From NCBI RefSeq assembly GCF_023072595.1, contig NZ_JALLGK010000007.1, positions 266,933 through 330,932 of the forward strand: a stretch of 64,000 bases of DNA, written 5' to 3'. The notes below the pieces were generated by a model. It saw only the letters and a program-made list of their open reading frames with translations. It was not told the origin of the DNA and did no database searches. A program made the position numbers and the translations under genes. Below, piece by piece: positions 42,571-52,135 of the stretch. This stretch comes from Streptomyces sp. XM4193 (GTDB lineage: Bacteria; Actinomycetota; Actinomycetes; Streptomycetales; Streptomycetaceae). Every line of letters starts with the position of its first letter. Within the stretch, counting starts at the first letter, position 1.

Positions 42571-43935
42571 TCAGAGGCGTTCGAAGCCGCGGACGCGCTC
42601 CCAGTCGGTGACCGAGCGCTCGAAGGCGGCCAGTTCGGTGCGTGCCGCACGCGCGTAGTGCGCCACCACGCTCTCGCCGAAGACCGCGGCGGCGATCTCG
42701 CTGGACTCCCAGCGGTGCAGCGCTTCGGTGAGGGTGCGCGGCAGCTGCGGCACCTCGGGGTCGGCCAGCGCGTTGGAGCTGTGCGGCGCGGGCAGCGGCA
42801 GGGTGTTGTCGATGCCGTACAGCCCCGCGCCCACGGCCGCGGCCACCGCCAGATAGGGATTGGCGTCCCCGCCGGGCACCCGGTGTTCCAGGCGCAGCGA
42901 GTGGCCGCTGCCGACGACGCGTACGGGGCAGGTGCGGTTGTCGCGGCCCCAGCCGATGCCGGTGGGGGCGAAGGCGCCGGGCTGGAGGCGTTTGAAGGAG
43001 TTGATGTTCGGCGCCATCAGCAGCGCGAAATCGGCCATGCAGGCCAGCTGCCCGGCGACGAAGTGCCGCATCAGCGCGGACATCTGCGCCGGATCGTCCT
43101 CCTCGGCGAAGGCCGCGCTGCCGTCGGTGCCGCGCAGCGAGAGGTGCAGATGGCAGGAGTTGCCCTCGCCCTCGTCGAACTTGGGCATGAAGGTCAGGGC
43201 GTGGCCCATCTCGGCGGCGATGTGCTTGGCGCCGTTCTTGAACACGACGTGGTTGTCGCAGGTCTCCATCGCCTCTGCGTAGCGGAAGACGATCTCGTAC
43301 TGGCCGGGGTGGACCTCGGCGCGCGCGGTCTCCATCCGCAGCCCGGCGCGCACCATCTCGCGGCGGATGCGCCGCACCACGGGCTCGATGGAGGACAGGC
43401 CTTGGAGGGCGTAGTCGACGTTGTACCGGGTGGCGGGGCGCAGCCCGTGGTAGTTGCGGTCCCAGGCCTGCTGGTAGGTCTCGTCGAAGACCAGGAACTC
43501 CAGCTCGGTGCCGGCGAAGGCGGTCAGTCCGCGGTCGGCCAACCGGTCCAGCTGGGTGCGCAGCACGCGGCGCGGGGCTATCTCCACCGGATCCCCGCCG
43601 GGCCAGGTGGCGTCCGCGATGACCTGTGCGGTGCCCTCGTCCCAGGGCAGGAACCTGAGGGTGGCCGGGTCGGAGCGCAGTACGAAGTCGCCGAAGCCCG
43701 ACTGCCAGGCGTCGATGGCGTAACCGGGCCCGGTCTCCATCTCGGCGTCGGTGGCCAGCAGGTAGACGCAGGCGCCGAACCCCTCCTCGGCGGCTTCGTC
43801 GAGGAAGTGCTCCGCCGAGAGCCGGCTGCCCTGGAGACGTCCCTGGAGGTCGGGCACCGCGACGATGACCTCCTGCACCCGGCCGGCGGCGACCTCCGCG
43901 CGCAGTCGTTCCAGGGGCGGGGCGTCGGTGGTCAT
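42571..43935 (-). CDS. Glutamine-synthetase-family ligase at the end of the NIS operon
   Basis: 454 residues, GlnA fold. Conserved blocks: GTELEFLVFD (metal-binding Glu pair, about 130), ARAEVHPGQYEIVFR (second metal site), GHALTFMPKFDEGEGNSCHLHLSL (His of the active site), NINSFKRLQPGAFAPTGIGW and LRLEHRVPGGDANPYLAVAA. Size and motifs resemble GlnA3/GlnA4-type gamma-glutamyl-polyamine or -ethanolamide synthetases rather than primary glutamine synthetase. Its ATG overlaps the stop of an NIS synthetase (ATGA), making it the sixth coupled gene. The inferred job is ATP-dependent amide formation on a siderophore part or supply of a gamma-glutamyl amine. Confidence 0.88.
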   Translation of the reverse strand: MTTDAPPLERLRAEVAAGRVQEVIVAVPDLQGRLQGSRLSAEHFLDEAAEEGFGACVYLLATDAEMETGPGYAIDAWQSGFGDFVLRSDPATLRFLPWDEGTAQVIADATWPGGDPVEIAPRRVLRTQLDRLADRGLTAFAGTELEFLVFDETYQQAWDRNYHGLRPATRYNVDYALQGLSSIEPVVRRIRREMVRAGLRMETARAEVHPGQYEIVFRYAEAMETCDNHVVFKNGAKHIAAEMGHALTFMPKFDEGEGNSCHLHLSLRGTDGSAAFAEEDDPAQMSALMRHFVAGQLACMADFALLMAPNINSFKRLQPGAFAPTGIGWGRDNRTCPVRVVGSGHSLRLEHRVPGGDANPYLAVAAAVGAGLYGIDNTLPLPAPHSSNALADPEVPQLPRTLTEALHRWESSEIAAAVFGESVVAHYARAARTELAAFERSVTDWERVRGFERL

Positions 43936-45788
43936 CGGGTCTCCCGGGGGGACGTGCCGGATGCGGCGGCGGACGTGGCGGGTGCGGCCGAAGTGCCTGC
44001 TGCGGCGAGCGGGTTGGCGATACGGCCGTGGACGACGTCGAACCCCTCGTCGCGCTCGGCGCGGTCGTGGAAGCCGCCGCCGAGCAGCTGCTCGCGGTTG
44101 AGCGCCACCCGGTCGAAGTCGGCGGCCAGCAGCCCGAACTCCGGGAAGCGGTCGGCCAGTTCGGGCCGGCTGTCGTGGTAGCGCTCGATCTCCCGGCGCA
44201 CCATGGACCAGAACTCCGGCTCCGGCACGTCGAGTTCGTCTGCCAGCAGCGGGGCGAAGAACCGGAAGTGGCCGGCGAAGACGGCGCTCAGCAACGAGTG
44301 CGCCAGCTCGTGCGCGGGCCAGCGCAGCAGCACCTCGCGGGCGCGGTCGGTCAGCGCGGCGTACTCGGGCAGTTCGCCGGGGAGCAGGTTGACGTCCTCG
44401 GCGAAGTCCTTGACCGCGATGCCGATCGGGACGTCCCGGGCGTCGTAGAGGATCACCGTGTTCTCGCCGTGCGGGCAGAAGGCGACACCGTACCGGTAGA
44501 GGTGGTGGAGCAGTCCCGGCAGCAGGGCGCGGAGGAAGCGGTCGAGCCACTGCACGGCGGAGAGCCCGGAGCGGTCGACCAACTCGCCCACCAGGGTGGC
44601 CCCGTCGGAACCGGTCTTCAGCAGCGCGGCCATCGTGCGGGCCCGCTCGCCCTCGCCGAGCAGCTCGCTCACCGGTTCGCGCCACACCGCGCCGAACAGC
44701 TCGTGGTAGCGGTAGGGGGCGTCGGCGACCGACTCGTAGAGCGGGTGGCGCACCGAGACGGCGGCGACCTCGCCGAGCGGGTGGAAGCGCAGCTCCTCGG
44801 AGAGGAAGGGGTCCTCGGCACGGAGCCGGTGCAGCCAGTGGCTGATGTCGGGTGCGGCGTGCGTGGGCGCCGGCGAGAGTCCGCGCCAGACCAGGGTGTT
44901 GCGGATCATCAACGGCACCTTGACGTTGCGGCGCCCGGGGTGGTCGAGGTTGGCCAGGGTGCGTATGGACTGGAGGGGCCGGTAGCGGTCCGGCCCCTCC
45001 CCCAGGTGGACGATGCGTCCCTCGGCGAGCTCCGCGCAGTAGAGGGTGGAGACGGCCTCGTCCCAGTGGAAGGGGTGCACCGGCAGCCAGACGAAGTCCT
45101 CCGGCTCGAGACCGCCGACCGCGCACGACTCGCGCAGCGCGTCGGCGAAGGCCTCTCGGACGGCGGGGTCCAGCTCCTCGCCGAGCAGGGTTTCGGCGTC
45201 CAGCCCCGGGACGCCCGAATAGGCGGCCAGCGAGGTGTGCGCGGCGACCCACACCAGCCGTACCTCGCCGGCGGACTCCGGTGCGTAGGCGGCGGTGTCG
45301 GAGGCGGAGAAGCCGAGTCTGCCCTTGTTGAGGAGCATGCAGGGGTGGCCGTCCTGGTGGGCCTCCAGATCGAGGTGGTCCAGGTCGGCGAGCGCGGCCG
45401 CGGGCAGCGCGGTGGCCAGCGAACGGGCGTCCGCCCGGCGGGTGGCGGTGAGTTCGCGCAGCACCTCGGCGGTGGTGGGCCCGTCCCAGTCGAGCACGGC
45501 GCGGGCGTCCAGCAGCAGCCGTTCGGGTCCCGCCTCGCCCTCGGCGACGGGGTGGCGGGCCAAGCTGCCGGACGTGACGCGCCAGGTGCCGAAGGTGCCC
45601 CGACGGGCGCGGAAGGTCCAGCGGACCGGCCCGAACTCCAGCCGGTACGACGCCTCTTCGCCCTCGGACTCCTCGGCGGGATCGTCCGCCACTGGGACGA
45701 GCAGCTCCTCGTAGGCGAACTCCTCGACCGCCTTGAGCAGCAGCCGCTCGCCTGCGCGCTGCCATGCCTGGTGGGTGGATGGGTTCAC
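43932..45788 (-). CDS. IucA/IucC-family NIS siderophore synthetase (type C-like)
   Basis: 618 residues. ATP/citrate fold signatures: VWLPVHPFHWDEAV (about 240), RRNVKVPLMIRNTLVWRGLS (about 300), CPHGENTVILYD and GIAVKDFAEDVNLLP (about 470-500) with the family His, Asn and Asp. HGENT followed by KDFAEDV is characteristic of the DesD/AlcC/RhbF branch, which joins a hydroxamate amine to a carboxylate through an acyl-adenylate. GTG overlaps the MFS stop (GTGA). Probable late condensation enzyme of the siderophore. Confidence 0.92.
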   Translation of the reverse strand: MNPSTHQAWQRAGERLLLKAVEEFAYEELLVPVADDPAEESEGEEASYRLEFGPVRWTFRARRGTFGTWRVTSGSLARHPVAEGEAGPERLLLDARAVLDWDGPTTAEVLRELTATRRADARSLATALPAAALADLDHLDLEAHQDGHPCMLLNKGRLGFSASDTAAYAPESAGEVRLVWVAAHTSLAAYSGVPGLDAETLLGEELDPAVREAFADALRESCAVGGLEPEDFVWLPVHPFHWDEAVSTLYCAELAEGRIVHLGEGPDRYRPLQSIRTLANLDHPGRRNVKVPLMIRNTLVWRGLSPAPTHAAPDISHWLHRLRAEDPFLSEELRFHPLGEVAAVSVRHPLYESVADAPYRYHELFGAVWREPVSELLGEGERARTMAALLKTGSDGATLVGELVDRSGLSAVQWLDRFLRALLPGLLHHLYRYGVAFCPHGENTVILYDARDVPIGIAVKDFAEDVNLLPGELPEYAALTDRAREVLLRWPAHELAHSLLSAVFAGHFRFFAPLLADELDVPEPEFWSMVRREIERYHDSRPELADRFPEFGLLAADFDRVALNREQLLGGGFHDRAERDEGFDVVHGRIANPLAAAGTSAAPATSAAASGTSPRETR

Positions 45789-47377
45789 TGCTGCTTCTCC
45801 TCCGGAAGGCCGCGGCCGGGACGTACGCGGACGGCGACGGGTGCGGACACGTGGGCGGTCGGGGCGGACGCTCCGGGAGCGCCGGCGGGCACGGGCGGGG
45901 CGGACGCGGACGTGCCCGGGGCCGCCGAACCCCCGCCGCCGGTGGGCGTGTTGACGTTCTCGGGGCGGGTGGAGCCGGAACGGGCGCCGGGGGCGTCCGG
46001 GCGGGGGACGTCCCGGCGACGGGGGTCCGGGCGAGGGATGTCCGAGCGGCGGGCGGCGCCGGGCCGCAGAGCGGCGAGCAGGCCCGCGACCACCAGGGTG
46101 AGCGCGGCGAGCGCGAGCGGCAGGGCGAGGTCCCGGGCGACCGCGGTGGCCGCGATCAGCGGCGCCGCGATCAGGCCGGCCGACCGCACGGTCTGGACCA
46201 CGGTGAACGCCGGGCCGGCCGTACCGGTGGCGCGGAACATCCGGAGCTCGACGGCGACCTGCGCCAGCCCGAGCCCCAGGCCGAACAGCAGCCTGCCGCA
46301 GACCAGTCCGGGCACCGAGTCGGCCGCGTACTGCCACCAGAGCCCGGCGGCGGTCAGCAACAGGCCGGCGGGCAGCAGCCGTTCGCCGAGCAGCCGCCGA
46401 CAGCGCGCGGCCAGCGGCAGCACCGCCAGCGCCGCCACGCTGGGCAGGAAGAACAGCACGGCGGCGCCGGTCGCCCCGCTCTCCAGGTCCAGGGCGTACG
46501 CCGTGAAGAAGGGGCGCACCAGCGCCGCGGCGAAGTCGAACGCGACGCCGATCAGGGCGACCTGGGCGAGGAGCAGCAGCCAGCCGCGCCGGCCGGGACG
46601 CAGCGCGCCGGCGGGCGGGTCGGCGGGCGGCGCGACGGACGAGTCGGCGGGTGTGACCGGCGCACCGGGCGCCGCCGCGGTGGTCGCCGGGGCCGCGGCG
46701 GGGGCGGCCGTCGTCGCCTCGGGGCGTGCCGGCAGGCGGCCGAGCGATCGGTGGATCAGGACCGCGAGGACCACGTCGAGCAGCGCGAAGGCGGAGATGC
46801 CGATACGGGGGTCGGGCAGGGCCAGCACTCCGGCGCCGACCATCGTGGAGGCGACGATCGACAGGTGGAAGACCACGACCACCGCGCAGATGCCCGCCAG
46901 TCGCGCTTCGTCGCCGTCGTCCGCGGCCTTCGGCAGTCCGGCGCTCCGCTGCCGGCTGTGGTGCCGGGCGTGCTCGGCGATGAAGGCGGGATAGGCCAGC
47001 AGCAGCGCGGCGTTGGTGGCGACGGAGGCGGCGGAGAGGGCCGTGAACGCCGCGTGGCTCGGCGCCAGACCGAGCGAGAGGTCGAGCACCGCGGCCCCGC
47101 ACAGCCCGGTGAGGACCAGTCGGTGCAGCGGCCAGCGGCGCGCGGCCAGTCCCCACAGCGGGAGCGCCGCGAGTCCGACGACGCGGCAGACCCAGAGGTA
47201 GACGCCGGTGGCCGAGGGGTCGTCGATGTCGTAGAGCCGTTCGAAGAGCTGCGGCAGGAACGGCGCCAGCGCGGTCTCGGAGACCAGGTAGAGGCCGATC
47301 ACCGAGATCAGCACCAGTCGTGCGCGGCGCCCGCCGCCGGTCTCCGGTGCGGGTGCCGCGGCCGGGGAAGCGGTCAC
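45785..47377 (-). CDS. MFS exporter, probable siderophore efflux
   Basis: 530 residues with about twelve hydrophobic segments in two groups, split by a central loop of about 70 alanine/proline-rich residues (AGALRPGRRGWLLLLAQVAL marks the second half). A tail of about 95 disordered residues follows the last membrane segment. The position inside a siderophore operon, overlapping neighbours at both ends, suggests export of the finished siderophore, comparable with PvsC or SbnD in other NIS clusters (family knowledge). Confidence 0.88.
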   Translation of the reverse strand: MTASPAAAPAPETGGGRRARLVLISVIGLYLVSETALAPFLPQLFERLYDIDDPSATGVYLWVCRVVGLAALPLWGLAARRWPLHRLVLTGLCGAAVLDLSLGLAPSHAAFTALSAASVATNAALLLAYPAFIAEHARHHSRQRSAGLPKAADDGDEARLAGICAVVVVFHLSIVASTMVGAGVLALPDPRIGISAFALLDVVLAVLIHRSLGRLPARPEATTAAPAAAPATTAAAPGAPVTPADSSVAPPADPPAGALRPGRRGWLLLLAQVALIGVAFDFAAALVRPFFTAYALDLESGATGAAVLFFLPSVAALAVLPLAARCRRLLGERLLPAGLLLTAAGLWWQYAADSVPGLVCGRLLFGLGLGLAQVAVELRMFRATGTAGPAFTVVQTVRSAGLIAAPLIAATAVARDLALPLALAALTLVVAGLLAALRPGAARRSDIPRPDPRRRDVPRPDAPGARSGSTRPENVNTPTGGGGSAAPGTSASAPPVPAGAPGASAPTAHVSAPVAVRVRPGRGLPEEKQQ

Positions 47378-48768
47378 GGGTGGCTGCCCGTCTGCTCCTC
47401 GGCGCCGTCGCGCGCGGTGGGCACCGCCCGGACGCCCGGGTCGGGGGCACCGAAGGTGGTCCAGGCCGCCCGCTCGGGAACGGGCAGCACGACCCGGTCG
47501 GCGGCCGAGTTGAGGATGGTCGCGGCCCGCCAGGCGCCGAGGGTGAGGTCGGGGGCGCCGACGCCGTGGGTGTGCATCTCGGCGTTCTGCACGTAGAGGT
47601 TGCCGACCACGCGGGCGTCCAGCGCGACCCGGTACTCCCCGTCGACCCGGTAGCGTCCCCGCTCGTCCCAGTCGACCAGCTCGGCGAGGCCGTCCAGGAA
47701 GTCCGGGCGCCGGGCGGCGTATCCGCTGGCCGAGACGACGGCGTCGGTGCGCACGGTGAACTCGCTGTCCTGCTGGCGGTGGCGGCAGGTGAGCAGATAC
47801 CCCCGGCCCTCCCGCTCGGCGGTCAGCAGCTCCACTCCCGGGTGCAGCCCGGCCCGGGGTGCGCCGCCGCCGATGGTGCGCTCGTAGAGCTCGTCGTGGA
47901 TGTCGGCGAGCGTCTCGGCGCTGACGCCCTTGTACAACTGCCACTGCTGGGCGACCAGTTCCTCGCGCCGCTCCTCTGGCAGCGCGCGGAAGTAGTGGAT
48001 GTAGTCCGGGGTGAAGTGCTCCAGCCCGAGCTTGGAGTACTCCATCGGCGCGAACGCCGGGGTGCGCGCGAGCCAGCGCACGTACGGGCCGCCCGAGCCC
48101 TCGCCGTCCTGCTGCCGCACGAGGTCCAGCACCACTTCGGCGCCCGACTGCCCGGCGCCGATCACCGTGACGTCCTCCGCCTGCGCCAGAGCTGCGCGGT
48201 GGTGTCCGTAGTCGGCGCTGTGCAGAACCCGCCCGCGGTGCTCCTCGGTGAGGAACTGCCGCAGCGGCGCCGGGAGTTGCGGAGTGGTGCCGACCCCGAG
48301 GACGACCTGCCGGGCGTACACCAGCTGCTCTGCGCCCTCCGCCGAGCGGTGCACCAGCGCGAACGCCTGCTCCGACTCCTCCCAGCGCAGCTCGGTGACC
48401 CGGGCGTCGAAGCGGCAGGAGGGCAGCGACTGCGCCACCCAGCGGCAGTAGTGGTCGTACTCGCGGCGCGGGATGTGGAAGCGCTCGGAGAAGAAGAAGG
48501 GGAACATCCGGTCGTGGGCGCGCAGATAGTTCAGATACGACCACCGACTGGTCGGGTCCGCCATCGTCACCAGGTCGGCGAGGAAGGGGACTTGGAGGAC
48601 GGTGCCCTCCAGCAGCAGGCCGGGGTGCCAGGAGAAGGCGGGCCTGGCGTCGAGGAAGAGCGTGCTCAGCCCGGGGGCGCCGTCGGCGAGCGCGGCCAGC
48701 GACAGGTTGAACGGGCCGATGCCCACGCCGACCAGGTCGTAGCGGGGGTGGTCAGTGGAAGCGGTCAC
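47374..48768 (-). CDS. Lysine/ornithine-type N-monooxygenase
   Basis: 464 residues, flavin-dependent N-hydroxylase. FAD motif VGVGIGPFNLSLAALA at the N-terminus; substrate region TRWSYLNYLR-like SRWSYLNYLRAHDR; NADPH motif VIGAGQSGAEVVLDLV (about 200); C-terminal SASGYAARRPDFL and NAEMHTHGVGAPDLTLGAWR. Hydroxylates a primary amine of a diamine or amino acid to prepare a hydroxamate. GTGA overlap on both sides. Relatives are IucD, RhbE, AlcA and DesB; substrate choice cannot be read. Confidence 0.93.
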   Translation of the reverse strand: MTASTDHPRYDLVGVGIGPFNLSLAALADGAPGLSTLFLDARPAFSWHPGLLLEGTVLQVPFLADLVTMADPTSRWSYLNYLRAHDRMFPFFFSERFHIPRREYDHYCRWVAQSLPSCRFDARVTELRWEESEQAFALVHRSAEGAEQLVYARQVVLGVGTTPQLPAPLRQFLTEEHRGRVLHSADYGHHRAALAQAEDVTVIGAGQSGAEVVLDLVRQQDGEGSGGPYVRWLARTPAFAPMEYSKLGLEHFTPDYIHYFRALPEERREELVAQQWQLYKGVSAETLADIHDELYERTIGGGAPRAGLHPGVELLTAEREGRGYLLTCRHRQQDSEFTVRTDAVVSASGYAARRPDFLDGLAELVDWDERGRYRVDGEYRVALDARVVGNLYVQNAEMHTHGVGAPDLTLGAWRAATILNSAADRVVLPVPERAAWTTFGAPDPGVRAVPTARDGAEEQTGSHP

Positions 48769-50726
48769 CGCGTGGCCTCCGCGAGAGGGTTGGGGAGATC
48801 GACGTAGACGGACTGGGTGTGGACGTCGCCGACGAGCTCGTCGAGGCCGTCGACACAGGTGAGGTAGTTGCCCTTGCAGCGCAGGGTGGGAGCGTCGAGC
48901 ATCAGGTCGAGCACCCCCCGTACGCCGGGCTCGGTGGCGCGCAGCTGCTCCAGACGCGCGCGCAGCCGCCGGAGCAGGTCCTCCTCGTGGGCCAGCCGCA
49001 GGGCGCCGAAGGCACCGATCAGACCGAGCAGGTTGTTGATGCCCAGGTAGTAGACGACGCGTTCGTCGACGAGGGCGTCGTCGAAGACGAGCTCCACCCC
49101 GTCGGCCACGCCGGGCAGCAGCGCCTCCAGCTCCTCGGCACGGGAGGCGGCCAGATAGTAGCCCTGGCTGTCCCGGTACCAGCCGGCCTCGGGAAGTCCG
49201 TCCCGGCCGAGGGCGACCAGGGTGTTCTGGTGGTGCGGTTCCAGCGCGAGGCCGTAGCGGGCCTGGAGCCGCAGCAGCGGTACGGCGAGCACGTCGAGGT
49301 AGCGATCGAGCCAGCGCGCCGACGCCTGGCCGGTGGACAGTCCGTGCCGGGCGGCGGTGTGCTCCACCGCGCGGCACAGCAGTGCGCGGTGGCGGGGAGG
49401 CGAGCCGTCGCCGGGGCCGGTGCGTTCGGCCAGCAGGCCGGCCACGCACAGGCCGGCCGGGCCGCCGGAGGTGAACGGGTTGTCCCGCAGCGACGTCTCC
49501 AGTCCGGTCTCCTCCCGGCCGGGACCGGCGGAGAACCACCCGTGGTCGCGCAGCACGGTGAACTCCGGGTGCTCGCGGCGCAGCCAGTCTGCGGGCCCGG
49601 CGGCCAGCAGCCGCGCCGCGCCGACGCCCAGGCGCATCTCGCCGCGCAGGTTGTTGCGGCGGGAGTTGGTGATGCGCATGCCGAGGGAGAGCTTGAGCAT
49701 CGTCTCGCTCGCCCGGTGGTGGACGGTGCGCAGCGAGGACGTGGGCGACCACCGGGGCCCGTGTGCGCCCAGTGAGCGCAGGGTGCCGTCGGCCAACAGG
49801 CCCTGTACCGCGGGCCGTTGCAGGATGTCCCTGGCCTGCCAGGGGTGGGCGGGGAGCGCCAGCATCCCCTGCGGCAGCAGTCCGTCGCCGTCGAGACCGG
49901 CGAACCGGCCCAGCTCGCCGAGCAGTTCGGCGGCCTCGCGTCCGTCCGCGGACTCGCCCACGACGATCGACGGATCGGCGGCGAACCAGTGCAGCGCGAA
50001 GGAGCCGCGCAACTCGGGCGAGCAGTCGCGCAGTTCGGCCTCCGACGCCTCCTCCCGGCTCTTGGGGGCGGGGTGGAAGGGGTGGCCGAGCAGCAGCGCC
50101 TGCTCGCTCTCCACGAACCCCGGCTCCGCGGCGCCCGGCGGGTCCGGCTCTGCGCGGCGCGCGGCCAGATGGGCGGTGGTGCGCTGCGCGGAGTTCAGCA
50201 CCCGCGCCACCGCGTCGGTCCCCAGGTGCGGCGGCACTCCGCGGGTCACCGTCGTCTCGCGGACCGCCGCCGCGGCGACGAGCGCCACGTCCGCGGGCGC
50301 GGCTCCCGCCGGCGTGACCACGGTGGGCGTGCCGAACCGGTGCCAGCCGGTGCGCGAGCGGTGCCGCACCGGGACGCTCAGCCCGAACCCGCTTGCGGGC
50401 AGGGCGAGTTCGAGCGGCGCTCCGGCCACCGGCACCTCGGTGCCGGTCTCCCGCACGTACGCCCGCAGCAACGACTCGCAGGCCGCCGAGTCACCGGCGC
50501 GCGCCGGGTCGGGGTCGTCCAGCGGATCGGGGCCGTCCAGCGGGCGCGGGTCGTCCAGCGGGTCGGGGGCCTCCGGCGGGTCGGGGGCCGTGTGCTGTTG
50601 TGGGGCGAGCGGTGGGTGCGAGGCGTTCAACGGGGCGGGGAGGGGCGGCGGTTCGGGCGCGGCGGCGGTCCGCTCGGGCGCGGGCTCGGTGGCCTGCGGC
50701 CGAACGGGCCGGGGGCCGGCGGTCAC
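48765..50726 (-). CDS. IucA/IucC-family NIS siderophore synthetase (type A/B-like)
   Basis: 653 residues. The first about 78 are a proline/aspartate-rich disordered region with repeated DPLDDP units, unusual for the family. The core shows LPAHPWQARDILQRP, WSPTSSLRTVHHRASETMLK, LGMRITNSRRNNLRGE, LALEPHHQNTLVAL and WYRDSQGYYLA, the pattern of IucA, RhbC and AcsD-like enzymes that condense citrate or another carboxylate with an amine. HHQNT contains the conserved His and Asn. GTGA overlap with the decarboxylase upstream and the monooxygenase downstream. Probably the first condensation step. Confidence 0.92.
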   Translation of the reverse strand: MTAGPRPVRPQATEPAPERTAAAPEPPPLPAPLNASHPPLAPQQHTAPDPPEAPDPLDDPRPLDGPDPLDDPDPARAGDSAACESLLRAYVRETGTEVPVAGAPLELALPASGFGLSVPVRHRSRTGWHRFGTPTVVTPAGAAPADVALVAAAAVRETTVTRGVPPHLGTDAVARVLNSAQRTTAHLAARRAEPDPPGAAEPGFVESEQALLLGHPFHPAPKSREEASEAELRDCSPELRGSFALHWFAADPSIVVGESADGREAAELLGELGRFAGLDGDGLLPQGMLALPAHPWQARDILQRPAVQGLLADGTLRSLGAHGPRWSPTSSLRTVHHRASETMLKLSLGMRITNSRRNNLRGEMRLGVGAARLLAAGPADWLRREHPEFTVLRDHGWFSAGPGREETGLETSLRDNPFTSGGPAGLCVAGLLAERTGPGDGSPPRHRALLCRAVEHTAARHGLSTGQASARWLDRYLDVLAVPLLRLQARYGLALEPHHQNTLVALGRDGLPEAGWYRDSQGYYLAASRAEELEALLPGVADGVELVFDDALVDERVVYYLGINNLLGLIGAFGALRLAHEEDLLRRLRARLEQLRATEPGVRGVLDLMLDAPTLRCKGNYLTCVDGLDELVGDVHTQSVYVDLPNPLAEATR

Positions 50727-51991
50727 AGCATCGTCCGCTCGGCGGCGGGGTGGCCGAGGAAGTGCGGCATCGCGAACTCCCAGCCGTAGGAGCCGGAGTA
50801 CGGGAAGACCACCAGGTCCCCCGCCCGTACCCGGTCGATGTGCACCTCCCGCAGCAGGGTGTCCTCGGGGGTGCACAGCTCCCCGACGACGGTCACCCGG
50901 GTCCGGGCGGCCTCGGGGCGCGGCAGCCCGGCCGGCCACGCGTCGATCGGCAGCACCGCGACGTTGTGCACGATGTCCCAGGAGGTGGGCAGCTGGAAGT
51001 GGTTGATGCCGCCGCGCAGCATCGCGTACGCATGCCCGTAGGAGGACTTCACATCGGTGACCTCGGCCGCGTACCAGCCGCAGTCGGCGACCAGGAAGCG
51101 GCCCGGCTCCATGATCACGCGGGCCCCCTCGGGCGGCGCGGACCGAGCGATGAGTTCACCGAATCGGGTGGTGTCGAAGGGCTCCTCGCCCTCGAAGTTG
51201 ACGCCGATGCCGCCGCCGATGTCGATCTGGCGCAGCTCGATGCCGTGCGCGGCAGCCGTCGCGGCGGACCACTCGACGCACCAGCGCAGATACGCGGCCT
51301 GGCTGACGGCGTCCAGGTTGTTGGAGGCGGCGTGGATGTGGAAGCCGACGAGGTCGAGCCCCGGCAGCCGGGCGGCCTCGGTGAGCACTTCCGGCACGTC
51401 CGGCTCGGGGACGCCGAACTGCGAGGGCTCCCCGCCCATGTGCAGGGAGCCGGTGACCGGGATGTTCTGGGGGTTGACCCGCAGCGCGACCCGGGCCGTG
51501 GTGCCCTGCTCGACGGCGACGGCGCTGATCCGGTGCAGCTCCAGCAGGCTCTCGGCGTTGATGGACTCGACCTCGGCGCGCACCAGGTCGGTCAACACCG
51601 GCACGGATTTGGCGGGGCCGGCTGCCACCACCGCGAGCGTCCCCGCCGGGCCCGAACCCGATCCCGTCGCGCCGGGCGCCAACGCCTCGCGGGCCAGGGC
51701 AAGTTCGGAGCGCGAGGCGACCTCGAACCCGTCCACGTGCGGGGCGAGCGCGGCCAGTACGCCGGGGAAGGAGTTCGCCTTCACCGCGTAGTAGACCTGC
51801 GCCCACTCGGGCAGTGCGGCGCGCAGTTCGCGGGCGCGTCCCGCGGCCACCTCGCCGTCGTAGAGATACGTGGCCAGCGGCTCCTCGCTGCGCGCGGAGA
51901 GCTCCCGCAGCCGTTCGCGGACGGCCTCGGGCAGTGCATCGGCGGGGTACGCGGAACGCGGGGCGGCGGACGGGGGGAACTCAACGGACAC
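50723..51991 (-). CDS. Type III PLP-dependent decarboxylase (LysA/PvsE/SbnH-like)
   Basis: 422 residues, alanine-racemase-like barrel. PLP lysine in VYYAVKANSFPG (about residue 69); phosphate-binding IGGGIGVNF; FHIHAASNNL; the EPGRFLV motif; and GELCTPEDTL with the active-site Cys of the second subunit, as in diaminopimelate decarboxylases. In vibrioferrin (PvsE) and staphyloferrin B (SbnH) such enzymes decarboxylate an amino acid or a siderophore intermediate, which suggests the same here. AAGG lies 8 nt before the GTG. First of the six coupled genes; it is unlikely to be the lysine-pathway enzyme given its place. Confidence 0.9.
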   Translation of the reverse strand: MSVEFPPSAAPRSAYPADALPEAVRERLRELSARSEEPLATYLYDGEVAAGRARELRAALPEWAQVYYAVKANSFPGVLAALAPHVDGFEVASRSELALAREALAPGATGSGSGPAGTLAVVAAGPAKSVPVLTDLVRAEVESINAESLLELHRISAVAVEQGTTARVALRVNPQNIPVTGSLHMGGEPSQFGVPEPDVPEVLTEAARLPGLDLVGFHIHAASNNLDAVSQAAYLRWCVEWSAATAAAHGIELRQIDIGGGIGVNFEGEEPFDTTRFGELIARSAPPEGARVIMEPGRFLVADCGWYAAEVTDVKSSYGHAYAMLRGGINHFQLPTSWDIVHNVAVLPIDAWPAGLPRPEAARTRVTVVGELCTPEDTLLREVHIDRVRAGDLVVFPYSGSYGWEFAMPHFLGHPAAERTML

Positions 51992-52135
51992 GGTGCTGCC
52001 TTCGAGTCTCGGTGACGGAAAGGACGAGTGGGCCGACTGGTGCGTCGCCCGACGAGTGCTGACGGACCGGCCGCGGGAGACCGGCTGACGGACAAGGACT
52101 GTACGGAGGCCACGGACCGTGCGGGCGAGCGGGAC

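Noticed and set aside
42085..44181. Long open frame on the plus strand opposite the glutamine-synthetase-like gene
   Set aside because: It is antisense to a gene with complete family motifs, and its product is a low-complexity Gly/Arg/Val-rich string; such shadows are usual at this GC content.
44028..46994. 988-codon open frame on the plus strand over the siderophore synthetase and MFS genes
   Set aside because: Antisense shadow without motifs or a ribosome site; the minus-strand genes are well supported.
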